NCBI RefSeq assembly: GCF_010894455.1
Contig: NZ_JAAIXY010000016.1
Coordinates: 62,001 to 126,000 of the forward strand
Length of the DNA stretch: 64,000 bases
Direction of reading: 5' to 3'
From: Myxococcus eversor
Lineage (GTDB): Bacteria > Myxococcota > Myxococcia > Myxococcales > Myxococcaceae
This document shows positions 36,499 through 45,615 of this stretch, piece after piece (the first letter of the stretch is position 1; each line of letters starts with the position of its first letter). The translations under genes and the position numbers were made by a program. The notes below the pieces were generated by a model, which ran no database searches, was not told the DNA's origin, and worked only from the letters and a program-made list of their open reading frames with translations.

Positions 36499-37917
36499 TC
36501 AGTCGTGACGGAACTCCGGCCCCGCCGTGGTGCGGCCGAGCGTGAAGCGCAGCGCCTCCTCCAGGTCCGGCAGGAGGAACGAGTAGCCGAGTCGCTCCGT
36601 GGCGGAGGGAAGCACCCGGGCACCCGCCAGCAGGGCCTCCTGCCCCATCTGCCCGAAGAGGGCGCGGATGGCCACGGCGGGCATCGGCAGGAAGGCGGGC
36701 CGCCGCACCACCCGGCCGAGCGTCTTCGCGAAGTCCGCCTGCCGCACCGCGCCCGGTGCCACGGCGTTGATGGGGCCGCGAGCCGCCTGGGTGAAGAGGC
36801 TGATGTGGAAGAGCCCGAGGATGTCCTCCATCGACACCCAGGACATCCACTGGCGTCCGGAGCCGATGGGCCCGCCTCCTCCCGCGAGGAACGCGGGCAG
36901 CATCTTCGCCAGCGCGCCCTCTCGCGCATCCAGCACCGGGCCGATGCGCAGGTGCACCACGCGGATGCCAGCGGCCTCCGCGGGCGCGGTGGCCGCCTCC
37001 CAGGCGCGACACACGTCCGCGAGGAAGCCGGTGCCCGGCGCGCTCTCCTCGGTGAGCGGCTCGTCGCCCCGGTCGCCGTAGATGCCGCTGCCCGCGGCGC
37101 ACACCAGCACGCGGGGCTTCTTCTTCATGCGCGCCAGCGACTCCGACAGCGTCAGCGTGCCCTCGGTGCGGCTCTTGAGGATGGAGTCCTTGTACTCGGG
37201 GGACCAGCGCTTGCCGGCGACGTTGGCACCCGCCAGGTGCACCACCGCGTCCACGCCTTCGAGCGAGGCGGTGTCCACCTCGCCCTTGTCGGGTGACCAC
37301 GCCACCTCGTTCTTGGACGCGTCCGCGCGGCCTCGCACCAGGCGCTTCACACGGTGGCCGCCGGTGGTGAGGAACGGCACGAGCGACGAGCCAATCGAGC
37401 CCGACGCACCGGTGACTGCCACGGTGAGCGGCCCGGCGTCCGCGAAGGCGGCATGACGCCGCAGGTCTTCACGTGTCACCCGGTGGCGATAGGCGAACAT
37501 CCGCTCCAGCGTGCGCCGGGCGATGCCGCCACCGAAGAGGCTGCCCGCCAGGCCCATGGGCAGGACGTACTCCACCTCGTCCTCCAGCACGGAGGAGCTC
37601 GTCGCGGGCTCGGGCCACATCCTGTGGGTGTGGACCCACTTCGAGAACGGGCCGGAGACCTGCGTGTCCTGGAAGAGCGAGTCCTGCACATAGGCCGTGT
37701 GCTCGGCCACCCAGCGTCGGGGGATGGGCCCCACGCGCATCCGCATGACGATTCGGGCGCCGGGGTGGATGCCGTCACCGGAGCGCTCCAGCAACTCCAT
37801 CCGCTCCCAGGGAGGCGTCAGCCGAGCGAGCGCCCCTTCCCGGGCATGCCAGGCAAACAACTCCGAGGCCGAGACCGGCATCCGACTGCGCGCATCGAAG
37901 ACGTGCGACTTGCCCAT
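36499..37917 (-). CDS. TIGR01777-family NAD-dependent epimerase with SRPBCC N-terminus
   Basis: A 472-residue two-domain protein. Residues 1-155 form an SRPBCC (START-like) domain, with VGPIPRRWVAEHTAYVQDSL and GPFSKWVHTHRMWPEP. Residues about 162-472 are a SDR-type domain with VAVTGASGSIGSSLVPFL, VVHLAGANVAGKRWSPEYK and AAGSGIYGDRGDEPLTE, the hallmarks of TIGR01777 (YfcH/SulA-like). Fusion of the two parts is common in the family. GGGAGG precedes ATG 37917. The substrate is unknown. It is divergent from tsaC, whose start is 31 bases away. Confidence 0.9.
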   Translation of the reverse strand: MGKSHVFDARSRMPVSASELFAWHAREGALARLTPPWERMELLERSGDGIHPGARIVMRMRVGPIPRRWVAEHTAYVQDSLFQDTQVSGPFSKWVHTHRMWPEPATSSSVLEDEVEYVLPMGLAGSLFGGGIARRTLERMFAYRHRVTREDLRRHAAFADAGPLTVAVTGASGSIGSSLVPFLTTGGHRVKRLVRGRADASKNEVAWSPDKGEVDTASLEGVDAVVHLAGANVAGKRWSPEYKDSILKSRTEGTLTLSESLARMKKKPRVLVCAAGSGIYGDRGDEPLTEESAPGTGFLADVCRAWEAATAPAEAAGIRVVHLRIGPVLDAREGALAKMLPAFLAGGGGPIGSGRQWMSWVSMEDILGLFHISLFTQAARGPINAVAPGAVRQADFAKTLGRVVRRPAFLPMPAVAIRALFGQMGQEALLAGARVLPSATERLGYSFLLPDLEEALRFTLGRTTAGPEFRHD

Positions 37918-37947
37918 GCTGCCTCCCGGCGCGACAGTGCGGCACGC

Positions 37948-38919
37948 ATGCTAAATCCGGAGCTCGTCGAGCGCGCGGTGGAATTGCTGCGGCACGGCGG
38001 TGTCATCGCCCTGCCGACAGAAACGGTGTACGGCCTCGCGGCCAACGCCGAGGACGAGCTGGCGGTGCGTCGTGTCTTCGCCATCAAGGGCCGTCCCGCC
38101 ACCCACCCGCTCATCGTCCACCTGCCCGGCGCCGAGCACCTGTCCTCCTGGGCCCGGGACATCCCCGACGCCGCGCACCGTCTCGCCGAGGCCTTCTGGC
38201 CCGGGCCCCTCACGCTCGTGCTGCCGCGCACACCCAGGGCCACCGACGCCGTGACAGGCGGCCAGGACACGGTGGCGCTGCGCGTGCCGGGACATCCGGT
38301 GGCGCTCGCCGTGCTGAAGGCCCTGGGCGGAGGCGTGGCCGCGCCGAGCGCCAACCGCTTCGGCCGCGTGAGCCCCACCACGGCGGAGCACGTGCGCGCG
38401 GACCTGGGTGACGACGTGGACCTGGTCCTGGACGGAGGACCGAGCACCGTGGGCGTCGAGTCCACCATCGTCGACCTGAGCACGGGCGCCCCCGCCATCC
38501 TCCGTCCCGGAGGCCTGTCCTCCGAGGACATCGAGCGCGTGCTGGGACATCCGGTGCCCGTGCGGACTTCAGCCAAGGTCCGCGTGTCGGGCTCGCTCGC
38601 CTCGCACTACGCGCCGCGCGCGGGCGTGGTGCTGACAGAGCCACGAGAGGCCGCCGCGCGAGTGCGCTCCCTTCGAGACCAGGGCCTGCGCGTGGGCGTC
38701 CTCGGACCCGCGAGCCTGGAGCTGCCACCGGACGTGCCTCGCTTCGACGTGCCGGAAGACCCCGCCGGAGCCGCGCGCGTGCTCTACGCGAGACTGCGCG
38801 AAGCCGACGAGCGGGGACATGATGTGCTCGTCGCCTGTCTCCCCGCCGCCAGCGGACTGGGCATCGCGGTGCGAGACAGACTCGCGCGCGCCGCCGCGCC
38901 TCGCGACCCGCACGCCTGA
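37948..38919 (+). CDS. threonylcarbamoyl-AMP synthase TsaC2/Sua5
   Basis: A 323-residue enzyme of the long Sua5 type: a YrdC domain (about 1-190; GGVIALPTETVYGLAANAED, KGRPATHPLIVHL, VAAPSANRFGRVSPTTAEHV) and a C-terminal Sua5 domain (about 215-320; GSLASHYAPRAGVVL). It makes L-threonylcarbamoyl-AMP from threonine, bicarbonate and ATP, the first step of t6A37 tRNA modification. ATG 37948 is the first start that matches the family, although its ribosome site is weak. Highly conserved. Confidence 0.93.
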   Translation: MLNPELVERAVELLRHGGVIALPTETVYGLAANAEDELAVRRVFAIKGRPATHPLIVHLPGAEHLSSWARDIPDAAHRLAEAFWPGPLTLVLPRTPRATDAVTGGQDTVALRVPGHPVALAVLKALGGGVAAPSANRFGRVSPTTAEHVRADLGDDVDLVLDGGPSTVGVESTIVDLSTGAPAILRPGGLSSEDIERVLGHPVPVRTSAKVRVSGSLASHYAPRAGVVLTEPREAAARVRSLRDQGLRVGVLGPASLELPPDVPRFDVPEDPAGAARVLYARLREADERGHDVLVACLPAASGLGIAVRDRLARAAAPRDPHA

Positions 38920-39076
38920 GCAACAGCGGCGGCCGGAGTATCGCGTCATTCACCACCACGCGACAACGACCGCCCGCCCCGCGCGATATGCGCTGAAACC
39001 ACCCGCGTTGTCCCCACCGCACCGCGCGCACGGCACTCCCCTTGTCGCGCGGCCCACCCCAGCGGACGAGGCGACG

Positions 39077-39658
39077 ATGATGGTGCGAAGGCAGTGGCTC
39101 GCGGCAATGACGAGCGTCGTGGCGGCGATGTGCTTCGCGGGGTGCGCCAGCCCTCGGAAAGTCCTGCTGGAGCGGACCAGCAGCCTCGTCGTCTACGACC
39201 TGCCCGCCATGGAGGTCATGAAGGCCGCGGAGAAGGTGATTGCGGACCGGGGCTACGACTTGCTGCCCAGCACCGACCCCTACTTCCTCCAGACGCCCTG
39301 GAAGGTGACGGGCAACTTCGACCTCGGCGCCCGCTGGTCCCGCCTCTACGTCGAGGGCCGCGTCCGCGCCGATGGGCGCTTCTCCGTGCGCGCGTATGAG
39401 ATGGCCGCCACGACCTTCGCCCGAACCCAGTCCCTGCCCACCCTGCGCTACACGGGCCACGGCACCGTGGACGACACGCCCAACGCCACGCCAGCCGTCC
39501 TGGTGGGCACGGAGCCCGCCATGCAGACGCGCTCCGCGCGCCCCAACATCCGCAGGCTCCTGGAGCTGGAGTGGAGCATCCTCGAGCGAATCAACCCCGA
39601 CTTCGCCGGGAGCGTGAAGGACCAGGTCGACCTCTACGTGGCGCACGCGCCCCAGTGA
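39077..39658 (+). CDS. predicted lipoprotein, unknown function
   Basis: A 193-residue lipoprotein with signal VVAAMCFAGC (lipidated Cys about residue 23). The mature domain has a short helix then strands (LVVYDLPAMEVMKAAEKVIA, DRGYDLLPSTDPYFLQTPWK) and is not recognised; it loosely resembles outer-membrane assembly lipoproteins of the BamC/DUF type. ATG 39077 (next ATG 39080) is preceded by GGACGAGG. It lies behind tsaC with 157 bases between. Confidence 0.72.
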   Translation: MMVRRQWLAAMTSVVAAMCFAGCASPRKVLLERTSSLVVYDLPAMEVMKAAEKVIADRGYDLLPSTDPYFLQTPWKVTGNFDLGARWSRLYVEGRVRADGRFSVRAYEMAATTFARTQSLPTLRYTGHGTVDDTPNATPAVLVGTEPAMQTRSARPNIRRLLELEWSILERINPDFAGSVKDQVDLYVAHAPQ

Positions 39659-39750
39659 CGCTCGGACCCGGCCGCTCCAACGCCCTGACGCAGCCGGCCA
39701 CGCCCCACACCCGGGGAGTTGGAGCTGCAAGGAGTTGGTGGGGACAGCGC

Positions 39751-39777
39751 AACCCCGACTTCGTCGGACACGTCAAG
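39751..39777 (+). repeat. degenerate copy of the 3' end of the preceding lipoprotein gene
   Basis: The 27 bases here match 22 of 27 bases at 39593-39619, inside the lipoprotein gene. Both encode NPDF-x-G-x-VK-type sequence (NPDFAGSVKD in the gene, NPDFVGHVKQ here). The copy lies in the otherwise empty 232-base gap after that gene and looks like a remnant of a small duplication. Chance similarity at this GC content is possible. Confidence 0.4.
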
Positions 39778-39890
39778 CAAGCCTCGCGACGAAACACGCG
39801 CCTTATTCGACGGGCACGGCCGGGTGACGGACTTGAAATGCCCTCCTGGGCTCCGGTATCCCGGATGTCCTCCCAGAGGAGCGTCCCCGC

Positions 39891-40919
39891 GTGATGCGAA
39901 GCCTGTTCGGCATGGTCGTCGCCCTGTCTTTGATTGCCTGCACGGAAGAGCCCCGAGGGCAGCTCGAGCCCATTCCCCGGCCTCCGGGCATGAAGGAAGC
40001 GTCCAAGGAGGAGGGCGCCGCGCAGCCCGCCGCCGCGCCCGCCGTGGACCCGTCCAAGGTGGTGCTGCGCTGGAAGCCGCCCGCGGGCGCGTCCCTCACC
40101 TACCGCCTCACGCTGGACCGCACGGGCGCCGCGCCCGCCGCCGTCGAGGAGGTGGAGGAGAAGCCCGCCAAGGGCAAGAAGGGCAAGGAGAAGGACGCGC
40201 CCAAGCCCGAGCGCGCCGCGGCCGCCACCTCCTCCTTCCCCAGCGCGTTCACCTTCGTGCTGGAGCGCGGCGACTCCGGTGACTTCCGGCTGCGCGTCAT
40301 CCCCGAGGGAAGCAGCGCCCCCGAGGACACCGGCACCGTGAGCGAGCGCGGCTTCGTGCTCGATGGCCTCCAGGGCATCACCCGCAACACGGCCTCGCTG
40401 GTGCTGGAGCTGCCCCTGGCGGCCGTGGGCCCCAACGACACCTGGGCGCTGGGCACGGAGTTGCTCACGCACGACGCCCTGGGGCCCACCGCGTTCACCG
40501 TCAGCAAGACGGAGCGCCGCAACCGCGTGAAGCTCACCGCGCTCACCCCCGGGGAAGGTGGCGAGCAGGTGGCCACGCTGGAGTACGACTTGCTGGACCA
40601 GCTCTCCGGCAAGGCGGCCCCGCGTCGCCCGCCGCCCGCCGTGCCCGCGCGCGCCAGCGACCCGGTGGACGACGACGACGCCCCGACGTCCGCCGCGTCG
40701 GACGCCAGCGCCGAGGTGCGCATCGTCGGCCGTGGCGAGTTCCTGGTGAAGGCCGGCAAGTGGCGCTCGTGGGAGGGCAGCATCACCTCCTCCACGCGAG
40801 GCATCTTCCCCGCCACCGCGCTCCAGGTGCCTCCTGGCACGGTGAAGCTGAAGCTCACCGCGCTGGAGTCAGCGCCCCCTCCGGCCGCGCCCCAGCCGAC
40901 GGCGAGGCCCCAGCAGTAG
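39891..40919 (+). CDS. predicted lipoprotein, unknown function
   Basis: A 342-residue lipoprotein starting at GTG 39891, with GAGGAG upstream and signal VVALSLIAC. After a Pro/Ala-rich linker come two beta-rich domains separated by a Lys-rich and a Pro/Asp-rich loop (KPAKGKKGKEKDAPKPERAA; PVDDDDAPTSAASDASAE). The last domain contains AEVRIVGRGEFLVKAGKW. No family recognised. Its final 21 codons overlap the 3' end of ferrochelatase on the other strand by 65 bases, and both C-termini are Pro/Ala-rich tails. Confidence 0.73.
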   Translation: MMRSLFGMVVALSLIACTEEPRGQLEPIPRPPGMKEASKEEGAAQPAAAPAVDPSKVVLRWKPPAGASLTYRLTLDRTGAAPAAVEEVEEKPAKGKKGKEKDAPKPERAAAATSSFPSAFTFVLERGDSGDFRLRVIPEGSSAPEDTGTVSERGFVLDGLQGITRNTASLVLELPLAAVGPNDTWALGTELLTHDALGPTAFTVSKTERRNRVKLTALTPGEGGEQVATLEYDLLDQLSGKAAPRRPPPAVPARASDPVDDDDAPTSAASDASAEVRIVGRGEFLVKAGKWRSWEGSITSSTRGIFPATALQVPPGTVKLKLTALESAPPPAAPQPTARPQQ

Positions 40920-41961
40920 GCGGCGCGCCGTCGGACTCGCGCACCAGCCGCACCACCGCGTCCACCCAGTCCGGGTGGGCGTTCAGCGAGGGGACGAGCG
41001 TCAACGACTCGCCCCCCGCCTCGACGAACTGCTCGCGGGCGCGCAGCCCCACTTCCTCCAGCGTCTCCAGGCAGTCGGCGACGAACGACGGGCACATCAC
41101 CGCCAGCCGCTTCACGCCCTGCTTCGCCAGCTCGGGCAGCACAAAATCCGTATAGGGCTTCACCCACGGGGTGCGCCCCAGCCGGGACTGGAAGGACACG
41201 CTCCACCCGCTCGCGGACAGCCCCAGCCGCTCGGCCAGCCCGCGCGCCGTGGCGAAGCACTGGGCCCGGTAGCAGTGACGGTTGGCGTCCGTGAGCGAGT
41301 CACAGCAGCCCGCTGAAGCGAAGCAGTGCTGGCCGGACGTGTCCGTCTTGCGCACGTGCCGCTCCGGCACACCGTGGAAGCTGAACAGGACATGGTCCGC
41401 GCGCGCGCCGGCAATCACCGGCCGGGCCACCGCGGTGAAGGCATCCAGGAAGGACGGGTGCCCATGGAACGCCGGCACCGCGCGCACGTTGGGCACGTCC
41501 CAGCCCTCCGTCATCACCTCATACACCCGGGCCAGCGACGAGGCCGACGACGACGTGGCCTCCTGCGGGTACAGCGGCAGCACGGTGAAGTCCGTCACGC
41601 CGCGCGCGCGCATCTGGGCCACGGTGTCGGGAATGGAGGGGCGGCCGTAGCGCATGGCCAGCGCCACGTCGTACTCCCCCGAAAGCCTCTCGCGCACCGC
41701 CGTCTCCAGCTCCCGGCTGTACACCAGCAGGGGCGAGCCCTCCTTCATCCACACCTTGCGGTACGCCTCCGCGCTCTTCGCGGGACGCGTGGGCAGGATG
41801 AAGAGGTTGAGCAGCAGCCAGCGCCCCACCGGGTGGATGTCCACCACGCGGGCGTCACTCAGGAACTCGCGCAGGTAGCGCCGCACCGGCCCCGACTCGG
41901 GCGCATCCGGCGTGCCCAGGTTGATGAGGAGCAGCCCCCGCTTCGGTTCCGGGGTCGTCAT
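40855..41961 (-). CDS. hemH: ferrochelatase with internal cysteine cluster
   Basis: A 368-residue ferrochelatase, inserting iron into protoporphyrin or coproporphyrin for haem synthesis. LLINLGTPDAPESGPVRRYL and the catalytic-region histidine His196 in LFSFHGVPERH are typical. Just after it lies a Cys-rich insert, with Cys213, 219, 220, 230 and 235. Ferrochelatases with an internal, not C-terminal, [2Fe-2S]-type cysteine set are known in some bacteria, including myxobacteria. The 28 C-terminal residues are a Pro/Ala tail made by antisense overlap. ATG 41961 overlaps the apaG stop as ATGA. Confidence 0.94.
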   Translation of the reverse strand: MTTPEPKRGLLLINLGTPDAPESGPVRRYLREFLSDARVVDIHPVGRWLLLNLFILPTRPAKSAEAYRKVWMKEGSPLLVYSRELETAVRERLSGEYDVALAMRYGRPSIPDTVAQMRARGVTDFTVLPLYPQEATSSSASSLARVYEVMTEGWDVPNVRAVPAFHGHPSFLDAFTAVARPVIAGARADHVLFSFHGVPERHVRKTDTSGQHCFASAGCCDSLTDANRHCYRAQCFATARGLAERLGLSASGWSVSFQSRLGRTPWVKPYTDFVLPELAKQGVKRLAVMCPSFVADCLETLEEVGLRAREQFVEAGGESLTLVPSLNAHPDWVDAVVRLVRESDGAPPTAGASPSAGARPEGALTPAR

Positions 41962-42347
41962 CAGTGCAGGGCGTTGGGAAGGGTGAGCGCGAACTCCGCG
42001 ATGCGCGCCTCGAAGTGCGAGCCGTCCGGCCGCTCCATCTCATAGCTGCCGCGCATGGTGCCGAACGGCGTGCGCAGCATCGCCCAGCTCGTGTACTCGA
42101 AGCGCTCGCCCGGGGCCACGCGGGGCTGGCGGCCCACCACGCCCTCCCCCTTCACCTCCTCCACCTTCCCGGAGGCGTCGGTGATGAGCCAGTGCCGCGA
42201 CTTGAGCTGCGCGGGCGCCTCGCTCTCGTTGACGATTTCCACCGTGTACATGAAGGCGTACTGCCCCGACTCGGGCGAGCTTCGCTCCGGCCAGTAGGCC
42301 GGCTTCACGGTGATGCGGATGCCATCAGTGGTGGCGCTGGAAGACAT
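41961..42347 (-). CDS. apaG: ApaG-domain protein
   Basis: A 128-residue protein of normal ApaG length with the family motifs YTVEIVNESEAPAQLKSRHW, VKGEGVVGRQPRVAPGERFE and YTSWAMLRTPFGTMRGSYEM. It is a small immunoglobulin-like fold linked elsewhere to Co/Mg resistance and nucleotide binding; its precise role is unclear. ATG 42347 has GGAGGC directly upstream. Coupled to hemH by a four-base overlap. Confidence 0.93.
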   Translation of the reverse strand: MSSSATTDGIRITVKPAYWPERSSPESGQYAFMYTVEIVNESEAPAQLKSRHWLITDASGKVEEVKGEGVVGRQPRVAPGERFEYTSWAMLRTPFGTMRGSYEMERPDGSHFEARIAEFALTLPNALH

Positions 42348-42367
42348 GCCTCCACATTTGAAGGCAA

Positions 42368-42400
42368 GCCCCCCGGGTTGCAAGGAAAACCCCGGAGGGC
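42368..42400 (-). terminator. terminator after terC
   Basis: On the minus strand GCCCTCCGGG pairs with CCCGGGGGGC, a ten-pair stem with one G-U, 14 bases after the terC stop. It separates terC from apaG. Confidence 0.65.
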
Positions 42401-42413
42401 CACCCGTCTGGGT

Positions 42414-43364
42414 TCAGGTTTTCGCGCTCTCCCGGTCATGACCGGGCTCCGGGCTCTTGGGCCAGATGAGCGACGCGACGATGGCGGCCAGCAGGATTCC
42501 GCCAATCACACCCAGCGACAGGACGATGGGGAGGTGGATGTTGAAGTACGTAATCAGCATCTTCACGCCCACGAAGCCCAGGATTCCGCTCAGCCCCAGC
42601 TTCAGGAAGTGGAACTTGTCCATCAGGCTGGCCACCACGAAGAACAGCGAGCGCAGGCCTAGAATCGCGCACACATTGGACGTGTAGATGATGAACGCGT
42701 CCTGGCTGATGCCCAGCACCGCGGGGATGGAGTCCAGGGCGAAGAGCAAATCAGTGGCCTCCACCACCAGCAGGACGATGAACAGCGGCGTCACCTTGCG
42801 GCGGCCATCCTCGGTGAGGAAGAAGCGGCTGCCCTCGCCCAGCCGGGCCACGGGGAGCACCCGGCGCGCCAGCTTGACGATGCCCTTCTGCTCCGGGTCC
42901 ATCTCCTCGTCCTTGGAGACGAGCATCTTCACCGCGGTGAAGACGAGGAACGCGCCGAACAGGTAGATGAGCCAGTGGAAGCGCTGCACCAGGGCCGCGC
43001 CGGCGATGATGAGCACCGCGCGCATGACGAACGCGCCCAGGATGCCCCAGAACAGCACCCGGTGCTGGTGCTCGGCCGCCACCCGGAAGTAGCTGAACAC
43101 CATCAGGAAGACGAACAGGTTGTCGACGGAGAGCGAGTACTCCACGACATACGCCGTCAGCCACTGGAGCGCCGGGGTGCTCCCGGAGAAGCGCCAGATG
43201 CCCGCGCAGAACGCGAGGCTGATGGAAATCCACACCAACGTCCAGATGCCCGCTTCCTTGGGCGTCACCGCGTGGTCCTTGCGGTGGAACAGACCAAGGT
43301 CCACGGCGAGCATCGCCAGGACGAAGAGGTTGAAGCCCACCCAAAGCGCGACTTGCGTATTCAC
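42414..43364 (-). CDS. TerC-family membrane protein (Alx-like)
   Basis: A 316-residue protein with about nine predicted helices. The TerC hallmarks are VEYSLSVDNLFVFLMVFSYF and LLVVEATDLLFALDSIPAVL, with two conserved acidic Asp-Asn and Asp-Ser sites inside the membrane. Relatives (E. coli Alx, TerC) are linked to manganese or metal homeostasis. Start GTG 43364 is chosen: AGGA lies about eight bases upstream and the family N-terminus (VALWVGFNLFVLAMLAVDLG) follows. A 15-base palindrome overlaps the ribosome site. Confidence 0.92.
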   Translation of the reverse strand: MNTQVALWVGFNLFVLAMLAVDLGLFHRKDHAVTPKEAGIWTLVWISISLAFCAGIWRFSGSTPALQWLTAYVVEYSLSVDNLFVFLMVFSYFRVAAEHQHRVLFWGILGAFVMRAVLIIAGAALVQRFHWLIYLFGAFLVFTAVKMLVSKDEEMDPEQKGIVKLARRVLPVARLGEGSRFFLTEDGRRKVTPLFIVLLVVEATDLLFALDSIPAVLGISQDAFIIYTSNVCAILGLRSLFFVVASLMDKFHFLKLGLSGILGFVGVKMLITYFNIHLPIVLSLGVIGGILLAAIVASLIWPKSPEPGHDRESAKT

Positions 43365-43373
43365 GTGTGAATC

Positions 43374-43388
43374 CTGTTTCAGAAACAG
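43374..43388. promoter_or_regulatory. perfect palindrome over the terC ribosome site
   Basis: CTGTTTC-A-GAAACAG is a perfect 7-bp-arm palindrome nine bases before the GTG start of terC on the minus strand. The right side of the RNA hairpin runs into the AGGA ribosome site. It could be a repressor operator or a translation-control hairpin. Confidence 0.55.
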
Positions 43389-43438
43389 CCGGCGCACCCT
43401 AGCGGCGGAGCGCCCGGGCGTCGACTCTTCCGTATAAC

Positions 43439-43468
43439 CCGGGCCCCCCGGGGGATTCAGGGGCCCGG
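43439..43468 (-). terminator. terminator after glgX
   Basis: On the minus strand CCGGGCCCC and GGGGCCCGG form a nine-pair stem nine bases after the glgX stop, followed by GTTAT. It isolates terC from the trehalose/glycogen genes. Confidence 0.7.
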
Positions 43469-43476
43469 CCACTCCA

Positions 43477-45611
<2,135 letters not shown>

Positions 45612-45615
<4 letters not shown>

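Noticed and set aside
39659..39890. Open frames in the gap after the lipoprotein gene
   Set aside because: No ribosome site, poor codon use and no family match; only a short degenerate repeat is supported.
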